A stretch of 64,000 nt of DNA from Niastella yeongjuensis (lineage in GTDB: Bacteria > Bacteroidota > Bacteroidia > Chitinophagales > Chitinophagaceae): positions 372,001 to 436,000 of the forward strand of contig NZ_FOCZ01000004.1 of the NCBI RefSeq assembly GCF_900110245.1. The letters run 5' to 3'. The notes under the pieces were generated by a model. It was not told where the DNA came from. It did not search any database and was given only the letters and a program-made list of their open reading frames with translations. Positions 55,569-64,000 of this stretch are shown one piece after another; positions within the stretch are counted from its first letter, which is position 1, and every line of letters starts with the position of its first letter. The translations under genes were made by a program, and so were the position numbers.

Positions 55569-58396
55569 TACCGATTCAAACTTCCATTAAACGTATAAGT
55601 ACCATTCTTTTTTGTTGCCAGCTCTATTTCCTTTGCTCCGTATTTCAATCGGCATGGATTGCCATTTTTAGAAACCAGTTTTACCTGTTGTAGTTTGCCC
55701 TGTTTCCAGGTTATGTCCAGTACAAAACCACCCCGGGCACAAATGCCTTTCACTTCCCCATCGGGTAATTCGGTAGGCAGCGCCGGTAATAATTCAATAA
55801 CACCAGTATGGCTTTGAATGATCATTTCTGCAATACCCGAAGAGCCGCCAAAATTACCATCGATCTGGAAGGGTGGATGTGCATCGAATAAGTTATTATA
55901 TACGCCGCCTCTTTCCCGGCCATTGTCATCGATGGCTGGCGTGAACAGGTTTTTGATCATCAACAAAGCGTGATCCCCTTCTTTGAATCGTGCCCATACA
56001 TTCACTTTCCAGGCAAGGCTCCAGCCGGTGCCTCCATCGCCGCGATAGATCAATGACTGGCGAGCCGCTTTCATCATAGCTGAATCTTTCCAGGTTATAT
56101 CCGAACCGGGGAATACGCCCCATAAATGAGAAATATGGCGGTGCTCGTCTTTTATATCGTCCACGTCTTCCATCCACTCCTGCAATTGATTGTGTTTGCC
56201 GATCTTGTTAGGCGCAATTTGCGGGATCAGCGTTTTCAATCTTTCAGCAAAAGCAGCATCGGTTTTAAGTACCGCAGCTGCTGCACTGCAATTCCGGAAC
56301 AACTCCCTGATGATCTGGTGGTCCATGGTTGGGCCAGCTACCAGTCCGCCGTGCTCCGGTGAATTGGAAGGGGTGCTGATCAAATACCCGGTTTTGGGAT
56401 CTTTTACCAGGAACTTTTCGAAGAACTGCGCTGCCCCCTGCAGATTGGCATATTGTGCACGCAGGAAAGCCGTATCCTGGGTATACAGGAAATGCTCCCA
56501 AATATGAAGTGTTAACCAGGCGGCGCCGGTAACCCAAATACCATGGTTACTCGCATTGATAGGCGCCGTGCCCCGCCACAGATCGGTATTGTGATGCAGC
56601 ACCCAACCCGGCGCATCGTAATGGTCTTTAGCCGTTTGATATCCGGTTACGGCCAGCTCGTTTATCATTTGAAACAAAGGCTGCGTACAAGTGGAGAGAT
56701 TCAACACTTCGGCAGTCCAGTAATTCATTTCCAGGTTGATGTTGGTCGTATACTTACTGCCCCAGGGGGGAGTCAACAGATCGTTCCAGATCCCCTGCAG
56801 GTTAGCAGGCTGCGTACCAGGGCGGGAAGAAGAGATCAACAGGTACCGGCTGTACATCAAAAACAAAGGCACCAGCGTGGCATCATCCTTCATATTGAAC
56901 TGGCGAATACGTTCATTTGTTGGTAATGTTGTATTCTTACCAGCGGGAACAGTAAAACTAAAAGTTGCAAACAGCTGGCGGTATTCTTTCAAATGCGCTG
57001 CTTTTATGGTGTTATAAGGAACACCTTTCACCCCGGCCAGGGCGGCATTACAGGCCGCCACGGGATCACCCGACACATCTTTATAATTTTTGAAACTGGT
57101 GGCAGCTACCAGGTAAAAGTCAGCTTCGGTAGCCTGCTGCAGGTTGATGGCTGTGTCGCTCACCGTTAGTTTGCCACCTGTTGCTGTAGCATATAAATAA
57201 CCTACTGCTTTTAACACGCCATTGCTTACTTCCAATGACAACGAAAGCGTATGATCATCAACTTTCTTTATTACATATTTCTTATGAGGTGTATTCAGCA
57301 CCGCCTGTAAAGAAAGCGCACCGGGTTTACTGGCAGTTAAATGCATTACCACACTTTGATGCGGGGCGCTGATAAAATATTCGCGGTTGTAAGAAACACC
57401 ATTTACTGTATAGGAAATGCGGGAGATGGCGCTGTCCAATTCGAGCGACCGTTTGTAATTGGTGCTGTTATTGCCATGCGCAAAACGGAAATACAGATCG
57501 CCAAAAGGCAGGTAATCTGCTTCATAGCGGGGCAATGCCGGTGGTGTATCGTTCTGAATAAAATATTTCCAGGTATTGCCCAATGAAACTGTATCCACAT
57601 CACCGCCTTCGGGATATACCACCAATGTTTTGGCCGTGCCTTTTACCCCGGTAAAACCACCCTTATCAAAGAAATTGATCACCTGGATGGCTACTGTATT
57701 CTTTCCTTCTTTTAATGCCGAAGCAGGAATGGTATATTTTCTTTTTTTACTGATGCCTTCATCATGTCCCACCAATTGCCCATTCACATAGGTAAAATCC
57801 ATATCGCGAATGCGGCCGAGATCGAGCACCAGGTTCTTGCCCAGCCATTTTGCCGGTACGTTAAAGGTTGTACGGAACCATAAAGAACCATCGGTACCTT
57901 CCAGCCCAACACGCTCCCACCCTTCGGGTGTGGGCAATTGCATGGTTGGCCAGTTGTTGTCGTTATAGGTAACAGCCGCCGGTTCGGTTTGCATACGTAC
58001 AGATTTGAACCAGGCGTCTTTTTGTAATTGGTAGGCGCTGTCGTCAGGGTCTTTCAGGCCCATAAAATACTTCTCCCCCATTGCTTCTGCTTCCGCCTGT
58101 TTTCCTTCCGCCAGCAGTTGCCGCATTGGCTGCAGGTATTGCGCCGCACCGGGATGGGAATAGGAACGCGGCCGGCCGCTCCACAAGGTTTCCTCATTCA
58201 GTTGCAGGTGCTCCTCCCCCACTCCACCAAAAACCATAGCACCCAGGCGGCCATTGCCAAGCGGCAGGGCATCCGTCCAGGCAGCAGCGGGTTGCTGATA
58301 CCATAAGCGCAGGGGCTGATTTTGTGCATGGGTTTTGGAAAAAGGACTAACAACCGTTAATAAAAAGGAAAAACGAAGCAATGATTTCAGGTGCAT
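55568..58396 (-). CDS. GH95 alpha-L-fucosidase/alpha-L-galactosidase with inserted beta-sandwich domain
   Basis: A 942-residue exported protein (signal peptide to about residue 24, KTHAQ). Canonical GH95 motifs are present: LPLGNGRLGAMVFGG, LQLNEETLWSG, TTNINLEMNYW (Asn552, Asn554), TPSNSPEHGG (Glu681) and QIDGNFGGSSGIAEM (Asp846). These match the residues used by the Bifidobacterium alpha-1,2-fucosidase; the first Asn is reported changed in alpha-L-galactosidases, which favours fucosidase but does not settle it. Residues about 120-296 are an extra beta-sandwich (SLWFRTTFNVPAKWLGKN, YTIPASALKEGKNTVAI), like GH2 sugar-binding domains, inserted between the two parts of the N-terminal domain. 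Typical GH95 is near 780-830 residues, so the insert explains the length. Confidence 0.9.
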   Translation of the reverse strand: MHLKSLLRFSFLLTVVSPFSKTHAQNQPLRLWYQQPAAAWTDALPLGNGRLGAMVFGGVGEEHLQLNEETLWSGRPRSYSHPGAAQYLQPMRQLLAEGKQAEAEAMGEKYFMGLKDPDDSAYQLQKDAWFKSVRMQTEPAAVTYNDNNWPTMQLPTPEGWERVGLEGTDGSLWFRTTFNVPAKWLGKNLVLDLGRIRDMDFTYVNGQLVGHDEGISKKRKYTIPASALKEGKNTVAIQVINFFDKGGFTGVKGTAKTLVVYPEGGDVDTVSLGNTWKYFIQNDTPPALPRYEADYLPFGDLYFRFAHGNNSTNYKRSLELDSAISRISYTVNGVSYNREYFISAPHQSVVMHLTASKPGALSLQAVLNTPHKKYVIKKVDDHTLSLSLEVSNGVLKAVGYLYATATGGKLTVSDTAINLQQATEADFYLVAATSFKNYKDVSGDPVAACNAALAGVKGVPYNTIKAAHLKEYRQLFATFSFTVPAGKNTTLPTNERIRQFNMKDDATLVPLFLMYSRYLLISSSRPGTQPANLQGIWNDLLTPPWGSKYTTNINLEMNYWTAEVLNLSTCTQPLFQMINELAVTGYQTAKDHYDAPGWVLHHNTDLWRGTAPINASNHGIWVTGAAWLTLHIWEHFLYTQDTAFLRAQYANLQGAAQFFEKFLVKDPKTGYLISTPSNSPEHGGLVAGPTMDHQIIRELFRNCSAAAAVLKTDAAFAERLKTLIPQIAPNKIGKHNQLQEWMEDVDDIKDEHRHISHLWGVFPGSDITWKDSAMMKAARQSLIYRGDGGTGWSLAWKVNVWARFKEGDHALLMIKNLFTPAIDDNGRERGGVYNNLFDAHPPFQIDGNFGGSSGIAEMIIQSHTGVIELLPALPTELPDGEVKGICARGGFVLDITWKQGKLQQVKLVSKNGNPCRLKYGAKEIELATKKNGTYTFNGSLNR

Positions 58397-58777
58397 AGAA
58401 ATGGATATATGGGTATTAAGACGATAGCAAGATACGACCTAGTTGCAAGTTCTTTGTTCAAAGTTTTAAGTTGAAAGACTAAAGTTGAAAGTTCAAAGTT
58501 TTAAGTTGAAAGTTGAAGCAGGCATTAAAGTGTCATTAAGACAAATACCAGCAGCCAGCTGTAAGCCGTAAGCTTTAAGCCGTAAGCGATAAGCGGCAAG
58601 CCATCTCGGCCAGGTTGAATTCTCTCTGCTATTGCCCTTTGCCTTTTCTCTCCGCCCTCTGCCTCGCCCGCCGAAGCCTTGGCGTAGGAGGGCCTTCTGC
58701 TTCGCCCACCGACGCTTTAGCATAGGTGGGCCCATTTAATTATTTTATCTATCTTGATGGTTGAAAACCCAATAACT
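58397..58777. other. Repeat-filled gap upstream of GH95
   Basis: This 381-base gap between divergent genes is mostly repeats: GTTGAAAG/GTTCAAAG units (58455-58517), GTAAGCC/AAGC units (58559-58602), CCTTTGCC/CTCTGCC units (58625-58660) and two CGCCCGCC...GCGTAG palindromes (58662-58731). I see no gene and no clear promoter. Confidence 0.7.
58662..58731. repeat. Two copies of CGCCCGCC...GCGTAG palindromic repeat
   Basis: Two similar units, each with a CGCCC(G/A)CCGA head and a GCGTAGGAGGG or GCATAGGTGGG tail that pair as imperfect hairpins. A third copy is at 41785-41819. They resemble REP-type elements. Confidence 0.65.
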
Positions 58778-59812
58778 ATGAGTTTTTTTAAGAAGCTGTT
58801 TAATAAATCAGCCGATACCGATTCTTCTTCCGGACAGGAAAAACCGGCCACACCCGCTGGGCAGGAAGAAAAAACTGCTACACCCGCAGAGAAATTTGAA
58901 ATGGAATTTCAGTCCACTATACCCCGGTATTTATGTAAACCAGGTATCGATGTGGACCTGAAAATGCGCAATAAAGAAACCGATGCGGTAATGACGTTTG
59001 CCGAATCTTTTCCCGAGCAATTTGCCGAGTGGCAAACTGTGCAATCATTGCCAGACCGCCGGGGAATTATTTATAAGATCCTGGATGAGATAATGGGCCG
59101 TGATCTGCACCTTTGGCAGGTTATTGAACGGTTTGTAGATGACCGTTATCCTGAACATGCCCTTAAAATTGCCGAGGAACATGTGCAACTATCAGACCTG
59201 AGCAGTCCTGATTTTTTTGCCGCTACCGCAAAAGCCTATGTGATCTTAACCAATTATAACCAGGCTGAAAGCCAGGCACGTAAGGCATTGGAATTGGATG
59301 GCGGTCACATTCGGGCTAAAATTGCGCTGGCAGATGCATTGCATGAAATGTGTCAGTTTGATCAGGCACATGAAATATACAATGAGGTACTTAAAGCGCG
59401 CATGCCACAATCCAAGGAAAACATTACCATGTCGTTTGCGCATCTGGTTGGATTTAATGGCGACATTTTACCATCGGCCATTTATACCATCGCCTGGTTA
59501 AAACACCATCCCGATACCAATATGGATACCTGGAATTGGGCCAATGATGAGTTTTATTACAGTCCGCATTTCAGGGCGCAATTTTCTTATTATCTATTAC
59601 AACAAAAAGAAACCCTGAAAGGACTGGCGAAATTATACAACCTGACCAAAGAAATGCCCTGGTATAAAGAGGGGGTGCTCAATTGCTGGTCTGTGATCAA
59701 TCAATTGGGCATGTCGGCCAATATGCCCGATGAGATCGCTTACCTGGAAGGGATAATGAAAAAGAATCAATGGGACCCGAATGACCCGGGGTTGCATAAG
59801 ATGGAGTTGTAG
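58778..59812 (+). CDS. TPR-repeat protein of unknown function
   Basis: A cytoplasmic protein of 344 residues when started at ATG 58778 (MSFFKKLFNKSAD); an in-frame TTG and ATG a little upstream are less convincing. Residues 15-45 are low-complexity (Ser/Thr/Lys/Glu). Two or more TPR-like helix pairs are visible around residues 150-215 (DFFAATAKAYVILTNYNQAESQARKAL; AKIALADALHEMCQFDQAHEIYNEVL shortened: IALADALHEMCQFDQAHEI). No signal peptide. No enzyme motif. It is the only non-PUL, non-RHS gene of the right half and lies between GH95 and the second RHS locus. Function unknown. Confidence 0.85.
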   Translation: MSFFKKLFNKSADTDSSSGQEKPATPAGQEEKTATPAEKFEMEFQSTIPRYLCKPGIDVDLKMRNKETDAVMTFAESFPEQFAEWQTVQSLPDRRGIIYKILDEIMGRDLHLWQVIERFVDDRYPEHALKIAEEHVQLSDLSSPDFFAATAKAYVILTNYNQAESQARKALELDGGHIRAKIALADALHEMCQFDQAHEIYNEVLKARMPQSKENITMSFAHLVGFNGDILPSAIYTIAWLKHHPDTNMDTWNWANDEFYYSPHFRAQFSYYLLQQKETLKGLAKLYNLTKEMPWYKEGVLNCWSVINQLGMSANMPDEIAYLEGIMKKNQWDPNDPGLHKMEL

Positions 59813-59834
59813 GAAATAAACTATACATAAAAAG

Positions 59835-59873
59835 ACCTCGTTATAAAGATAAATTGGCTCTTTATAACGAGGT
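59835..59873 (-). terminator. Hairpin terminator between TPR gene and RHS cassette
   Basis: A perfect 14-base stem (ACCTCGTTATAAAG, 59835-59848; arm 2 59860-59873) with an 11-base loop, in the convergent gap. On the minus strand it is followed by CTTTTTATG, so it serves the immunity gene best and may serve both. Confidence 0.85.
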
Positions 59874-59890
59874 TATGAATTAAATAATCC

Positions 59891-60445
59891 TTATTGAAAG
59901 GCTAAAGAATTTAAAATACACTCTATCTCAGAATTCAAATTTCGTTTCTCATTTATAAAATTCTCAAAAAGCCATATCGTAACTAACCTTTTATCCCTAT
60001 AAAAAAAAATCCTGGCGGAATAAAACTTCTCATTCTTTTGTTCTATGAGATATTTAACATAACCAACTTTGATACTATCCGCCTGCTTATACCTTTCAGT
60101 AATTAAGGTAATTTTAGACTCCAGGCTACTCTCAACCTCCTGCTTTTGCATCTTCTTGATATGCTCAATATCTCTTTGCTTATCACTATAATCCTTATAA
60201 TCATCAACAAAAAGTATAAGCTCTAAGCTACTATCAATAGTTGTAATTTTATAGTTTAACATTGTTCTCCCGTTGTAGTAGATAACGGAATCATAAATCC
60301 TGTAAGGCGGAATTTTAAGAACAGTATGTACGGGTTCTATAACCAGGTCATTAACAACACCCTGTTGACAATATCCTCCATTATCATTACAGCTTAAAAT
60401 AAAAACGTTCGCTATTACTATTACTGAGATGACATTTCTATTCAT
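59891..60445 (-). CDS. Candidate immunity lipoprotein for the orphan RHS tip
   Basis: A 184-residue lipoprotein (lipobox FILSC, Cys19) with a mixed, lysine-rich domain (TTIDSSLELILFVDDYKD, KVGYVKYLIEQKN, IFFYRDKRLVTIWLFENF). No known family. Its ATG overlaps the orphan tip's stop by one base (TAATG), so it is coupled to the tip cassette. A periplasm-facing lipoprotein would protect against a toxin acting in the periplasm or at the envelope. Confidence 0.7.
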   Translation of the reverse strand: MNRNVISVIVIANVFILSCNDNGGYCQQGVVNDLVIEPVHTVLKIPPYRIYDSVIYYNGRTMLNYKITTIDSSLELILFVDDYKDYSDKQRDIEHIKKMQKQEVESSLESKITLITERYKQADSIKVGYVKYLIEQKNEKFYSARIFFYRDKRLVTIWLFENFINEKRNLNSEIECILNSLAFQ

Positions 60446-61440
60446 TACTTTCTTAATAATTTAGCATTAGGAATATTGTTTCCAAATCTACGCATATAGG
60501 CACGCTGTATTGAAAGAGTACCGGTCTCATTATTTGGAGGTTGCGTATTAAATGGAGAGGTTATATAAGTTTGAAGAGTTTCTCCACCGATTCGTCGTGC
60601 TTTTATCCGCCCAGCCATAACAGCTCCATCTGTCATAACATTTGGCGTACCAGGCACATAAATACCAGCATTATATTCACCCTGATCATCATAACTATTA
60701 AGTTGACCAGCGTGGTTTAGATTTGAGAGGTGACCAGCTCCATGATTAATAGTAAAGGCCGCCATTTCTTCAAATTTAGCCTTGATGTCGTCTGCCATTA
60801 CCTTAGTAGCCTCTGCTCCTATCGCTATAATATTATCAGTAGGTCCGCCTTGTGGGTCTGTTCTTGGATTTTGACTTTCTTCCGGATTTATGTTATTAGG
60901 GCTGGTACTACCAAAAATTCCAGCGTCTAAGGTTTTCGCATATTCGGGATTAAAGCTTTTTATTGTTTCAATTACACTATTCTTACCTCCAAGAACTGCG
61001 ACGGCATCTGTATTGTCCAGTTGTTTATATGCTTTTGCATCGAACTTGCCAGAAAAAACTCTAACCACAGTTTTTAGTCCCATTTTTTCGAAATTTGCCG
61101 TCGCCTGCTTTGCTATAGCATCAAGCTTATCTTTATATTTATCATCACTTGTAACCAAATAAACAATATTTTCTCTACCGTCAGGATCGACAAAAATCAT
61201 AGGATTATTAAAAGCATAAGAGTATGGAGATAAACTCGGATATTTATCAGCTAACGGATCTATACCATGCCACCTCCCTATCTGCGCATCATACATTCTC
61301 GCTCCATAATCATACAACTCCAATCCACTGCCATCACTAAACTCTTTCTCCTGCTTTTCCTTTCCATTGTATTTGTATTTATTATCCAAACTTCCCACCG
61401 CCTTCGAACTTATCCCCGCCATTGTTAACCCAAACGGATA
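60445..61440 (-). CDS. Orphan RHS tip cassette: truncated core end plus 240-residue tip
   Basis: The ATG at 61420-61422 starts in the middle of the conserved core end ([16 protein letters not shown] ... [19 protein letters not shown] ... FVDPDGRE). The homology to the two full genes begins just before it (YYPFGLT, 61423-61444) and is then interrupted by an in-frame stop upstream, so there is no shell and probably no secreted product. The tip (60445-61170) has [11 protein letters not shown] (His227, His231, His237), with the spacing of metzincin zinc motifs but a Gly in place of the catalytic Glu, and PNVMTDG resembling a Met-turn. It is a silent cassette or a displaced tip. A coupled immunity gene overlaps the stop. 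Confidence 0.75.
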   Translation of the reverse strand, partial: YPFGLTMAGISSKAVGSLDNKYKYNGKEKQEKEFSDGSGLELYDYGARMYDAQIGRWHGIDPLADKYPSLSPYSYAFNNPMIFVDPDGRENIVYLVTSDDKYKDKLDAIAKQATANFEKMGLKTVVRVFSGKFDAKAYKQLDNTDAVAVLGGKNSVIETIKSFNPEYAKTLDAGIFGSTSPNNINPEESQNPRTDPQGGPTDNIIAIGAEATKVMADDIKAKFEEMAAFTINHGAGHLSNLNHAGQLNSYDDQGEYNAGIYVPGTPNVMTDGAVMAGRIKARRIGGETLQTYITSPFNTQPPNNETGTLSIQRAYMRRFGNNIPNAKLLRK

Positions 61441-61447
61441 ATAATCA
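61268..61447 (-). repeat. Conserved RHS core-end segment, copy 2 of 3
   Basis: It aligns with 43618-43798 over almost its full length, with only scattered third-position changes. The match ends abruptly beyond 61447, where unrelated sequence begins. That sharp edge is what a recombination or capture event would leave. Confidence 0.85.
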
Positions 61448-61599
61448 CCGTCCCTATTTTATAGCTTCCCAGGTTTTGTGGAAAGCTGGTTTTAAAAGCC
61501 GCAACGGGCGCTGCGGCTTTTGATATCTTCTAAAATATTCCTTCGTGGTTCCTTGTCTCAACCAAGGAGACATTTTACCTGGGACGCGTTATCGAGAAT

Positions 61600-62034
61600 T
61601 CACCTATATTGTCGCCACATATTTAAAGCGTCTTCAAAAAAAGACTTTACTTCCGCTTTTTTCCCATTAACACTAACTTTAAAAGTGGTACCATCTGTTT
61701 TCGTTATTAACATATAAGGGGTATAGGTTGCTCCTGCATTGTACACTGTATCAATTAATTTGATGTCTTTATAAAATGCAAAAACTATGTGGTCATTTTC
61801 TTTGTTTCTTTCATCAATCCAATACTTTGCGATTCGTTTGTCTGTAAAAAAATTACCTGCCACTTTCACCTTATATTCTGAATAGAACTTATAAATTTTT
61901 TCATTTTCATCAAGTAATTTTAAGCGCAGGATGTATTCCTTTTCCGATTTACCTAAACTATCCCCCGTCTCAATATGATTACAGGAAAATAAAAAAATCA
62001 ATAAAAAACAAATTAACACTTCTCTCATATTCAA
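61600..62034 (-). CDS. Candidate immunity lipoprotein of the edge RHS gene
   Basis: A 144-residue lipoprotein (lipobox LFLFSC, Cys18) with a small, charged domain (KFYSEYKVKVAGNFFTDKR, HIVFAFYKDIKLIDTV, VNGKKAEVKSFFEDALNMW). No family recognised. It follows the RHS gene by 27 bases and precedes the orphan tip cassette, the usual place for the immunity gene of an RHS toxin. Confidence 0.7.
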   Translation of the reverse strand: MNMREVLICFLLIFLFSCNHIETGDSLGKSEKEYILRLKLLDENEKIYKFYSEYKVKVAGNFFTDKRIAKYWIDERNKENDHIVFAFYKDIKLIDTVYNAGATYTPYMLITKTDGTTFKVSVNGKKAEVKSFFEDALNMWRQYR

Positions 62035-62061
62035 AATTTAATTTTTCTTTACCTATCTGTA

Positions 62062-64000
62062 TTATTCATTTATAGTGGTACTCCAATTCCCTCTAACCTG
62101 CATTTTATCGCTACCTCTAAAAAAGTCATGGTATATTGGCCCTAGCCCAGAAGTAACAGTATTATATGCTTCAGTATGTCCAGGCCCTGGCCTTAAATCA
62201 AGTTTATCTGAAATATAATGAGTCATTACAATCGTCCCATCCTCTTTTATTATTGCATCCGTTTGAATATTAGCATGCCGCAAAGTCCAAGTTAATGGAT
62301 CAGAAGCAACCTCCCAGGTCTCTGAATGTAAAAGCGGGTTTTGATCTGACAATCCAAACCAATCTTCTCCTGTCGCTCTATTTCCACCAAACTGAACGGA
62401 GGCCCCTGTGTTTGAATAAATAAATAACACTTTTTTAAACCTTGGATCAGTTTTTAAAAGTTTTATTATTTGTTGTTGATGTGTAACCATCGCTGGATCT
62501 TTTTTAACCCTTTCTAACAGATCGTCAGTTAACCAAATCATATTGGTCCTCAACATTGAATTTGCTCCTAATTCGAACAAATTACTTACACGTGTTGGCA
62601 CTTTCAAAATATGATTTACATGATTACGCCACAAACGCCCGCCAGCTGATTGATTATCACTGTTTGGGTTTTTCTTTCCTGTCACATAAACAGTTGCAAG
62701 ATCTTTATCCCTTTGAACTTGTTGACCATTAACTATTGTATCTTTTAACCCAGAAGGGTCATTTCTATTTATAGGACTATTGCTTGAAAAATTATACTGA
62801 GACAAGCTAACAGATAGATCGGATAGCGGATCAATTTGAAAGAACCTTCCTATTTGAGGATCGTACATCCTTGCATTAAAATCATATGTTTCCAGCCCAC
62901 TGCCATCACTAAACTCCTTATTCTGCAATTCATTCCCATTAAAACCCCGCTTATTTTCATAATATTGAGCCTTTAACGCCTTCGAACTTATCCCCGCCAT
63001 CGTTAACCCAAACGGATAATAATGCGTTTCTTCCAGCAATGGACCTTTTGTATGGATCACCTGCAGATTATCAAAGAACACTTTTACCGGGCTTTCATTA
63101 CTCACGTACACATAAAGATAACCATTCCGGGTAACAGGGATATTGGACAACAAATGGTTTTTAAGCGTTCCTGCTCCTCCTACCCGGTCAAAGTTACCGT
63201 TCACATATTTAAAGTTATCATCCAGCAATACCCAGTTTATATAAGCTTTGGGCACCGTTGTTGTTCCATTGTTCCGGCCGGGATTAGTAAGAAAATTATT
63301 GACTCCATTGTAAATATCGGTTACTCCGGACAGACCCGTTGCCGTAACTGCTTTTCCTACAGTAGCTCCGGTAGGCGCTCCCAACAAACCCGTTAAGAGA
63401 TCCAACACAGGAACCTGGTAACTGTTGGGCGCTGTGTTATCAAAATAGTACGACTTCCCATAGATATCTATCCGGTCGCCGCTCATTACCTTGAGCGTTA
63501 TGCCCAAACCGGTTTTACCAACCCCATCAGAAGCATCCAGCAGATACAATTTTTCACTGGATGCTGTTGGATTTCCGTTACTATTATTATTTACCGGCGG
63601 ATCCAGCTCCCCGGAACCACCATTTTTATTTTTATAATCTTCCGTAAGACCAGTTGCTACATTCTTTAAAACGATGTTGGTCCCTTGCATATTATAAAAA
63701 TTCTTTTCCGTACTCACCGCACCGGTATTGGCAACGAAATCTCCTTCCAGGGTAGCCGCTGGATAAATATCAACCTTCTGTTCTTCAGTAAGCACCATCC
63801 GTACATTACCCAGATGATCCTTTACAAAATAATCATAGGTAAACGAAGTCACGGCTCCATTGGTATCCCGCATGGGTCGTATCCGCCCCTCTTCCATGGG
63901 CAGGAACTGCAACACTTCATCTTCATAGATACCGAACAGGTACAGCGTGGTTTTATCCTGCTTACCGGTTTCATGTACCACTTTTTTCAGTTTAGTACCC
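62062..64000 (-). CDS. RHS repeat-associated core protein with unassigned C-terminal tip (5' end cut by window edge)
   Basis: The frame is open to base 64000; the visible 646 codons are the C-terminal part, and a GTG at 63979-63981 is not the real start. The core shows [50 protein letters not shown] and NDPSGLKD, which ends the core near 62755. The tip (about 230 residues, 62062-62750) has an N-terminal helical region (VSNLFELGANSM) and ends with DKLDLRPGPGHTEAYN and GPIYHDFFRG. I do not recognise the toxin family. A lipoprotein immunity candidate lies 27 bases downstream. Confidence 0.82.
   Translation of the reverse strand, partial: GTKLKKVVHETGKQDKTTLYLFGIYEDEVLQFLPMEEGRIRPMRDTNGAVTSFTYDYFVKDHLGNVRMVLTEEQKVDIYPAATLEGDFVANTGAVSTEKNFYNMQGTNIVLKNVATGLTEDYKNKNGGSGELDPPVNNNSNGNPTASSEKLYLLDASDGVGKTGLGITLKVMSGDRIDIYGKSYYFDNTAPNSYQVPVLDLLTGLLGAPTGATVGKAVTATGLSGVTDIYNGVNNFLTNPGRNNGTTTVPKAYINWVLLDDNFKYVNGNFDRVGGAGTLKNHLLSNIPVTRNGYLYVYVSNESPVKVFFDNLQVIHTKGPLLEETHYYPFGLTMAGISSKALKAQYYENKRGFNGNELQNKEFSDGSGLETYDFNARMYDPQIGRFFQIDPLSDLSVSLSQYNFSSNSPINRNDPSGLKDTIVNGQQVQRDKDLATVYVTGKKNPNSDNQSAGGRLWRNHVNHILKVPTRVSNLFELGANSMLRTNMIWLTDDLLERVKKDPAMVTHQQQIIKLLKTDPRFKKVLFIYSNTGASVQFGGNRATGEDWFGLSDQNPLLHSETWEVASDPLTWTLRHANIQTDAIIKEDGTIVMTHYISDKLDLRPGPGHTEAYNTVTSGLGPIYHDFFRGSDKMQVRGNWSTTINE
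62842..63022 (-). repeat. Conserved RHS core-end segment, copy 3 of 3
   Basis: It is more diverged than copies 1 and 2 in its middle (GFNGNELQNKEFSDG in place of YNGKEKQ), but the [15 protein letters not shown] end is almost base-identical to both. Confidence 0.8.

Overview
The window comes from a Bacteroidota genome, most likely family Chitinophagaceae (Chitinophaga/Niastella type). Supporting signs are a SusC/SusD pair, Bacteroidetes lipoboxes, a TAnnTTTG promoter, large RHS proteins with DUF6443-type N-termini, and short TTGAAAGTT/TAAACTTT repeats between genes. The phylum is secure. The family is inference.

Positions 1-41081 hold a large polysaccharide utilisation locus (PUL) for pectin, resembling a rhamnogalacturonan-II (RG-II) system. 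In transcription order on the minus strand it holds: a GH43-like propeller (39488-38388), a GH2 (38220-35803), a DUF3826 protein (35279-34563) and SusC/SusD (34395-29059). Two tandem terminators and a recognisable promoter follow. Then comes a run of 17 co-directional genes, from 28735 to beyond base 1: PL1, a two-domain beta-helix protein, GH140, GH43, a beta-propeller, an MGH1-like protein, GH2, a GH78-sialidase-like fusion, Fe-alcohol dehydrogenase, DapA-family aldolase, PdxA-family dehydrogenase, DUF1537 kinase, SSS symporter, an STN-esterase fusion, an exported sugar isomerase-like protein, a GH141-like protein and a Gfo/Idh/MocA oxidoreductase. One PL1 (39660-41081) lies on the plus strand. 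GH2 and GH95 at 52014-58396 look like a further part of the same PUL.

The most interesting part is 5210-11090 with the fusion gene at 11210-15007. The aldolase, alcohol dehydrogenase, kinase and PdxA-like enzymes fit a route from an acidic ulosonic sugar to central metabolism. For Dha (3-deoxy-D-lyxo-2-heptulosarate, an RG-II sugar), aldol cleavage gives pyruvate plus a C4 aldehyde-acid. Reduction of that acid gives D-threonate on stereochemical grounds. D-threonate is the known substrate of the DUF1537 kinase/PdxA2 pair. This is a hypothesis built from enzyme families and stereochemistry, not a demonstrated pathway.

The right half is interrupted by RHS polymorphic-toxin regions. Locus 1 (41241-51333) has two full-length RHS genes, a toxin-44-like tip, two candidate immunity genes and an orphan tip remnant. 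Locus 2 (59891 to the right edge) has an RHS gene cut by the edge, a lipoprotein immunity candidate, and a start-truncated orphan tip cassette with its own overlapping immunity gene. The cassettes share near-identical copies of the last part of the RHS core, so tip exchange by recombination is likely. A cytoplasmic TPR protein (58778-59812) sits between. No tRNA, rRNA, CRISPR array, transposase or transcription regulator was seen.
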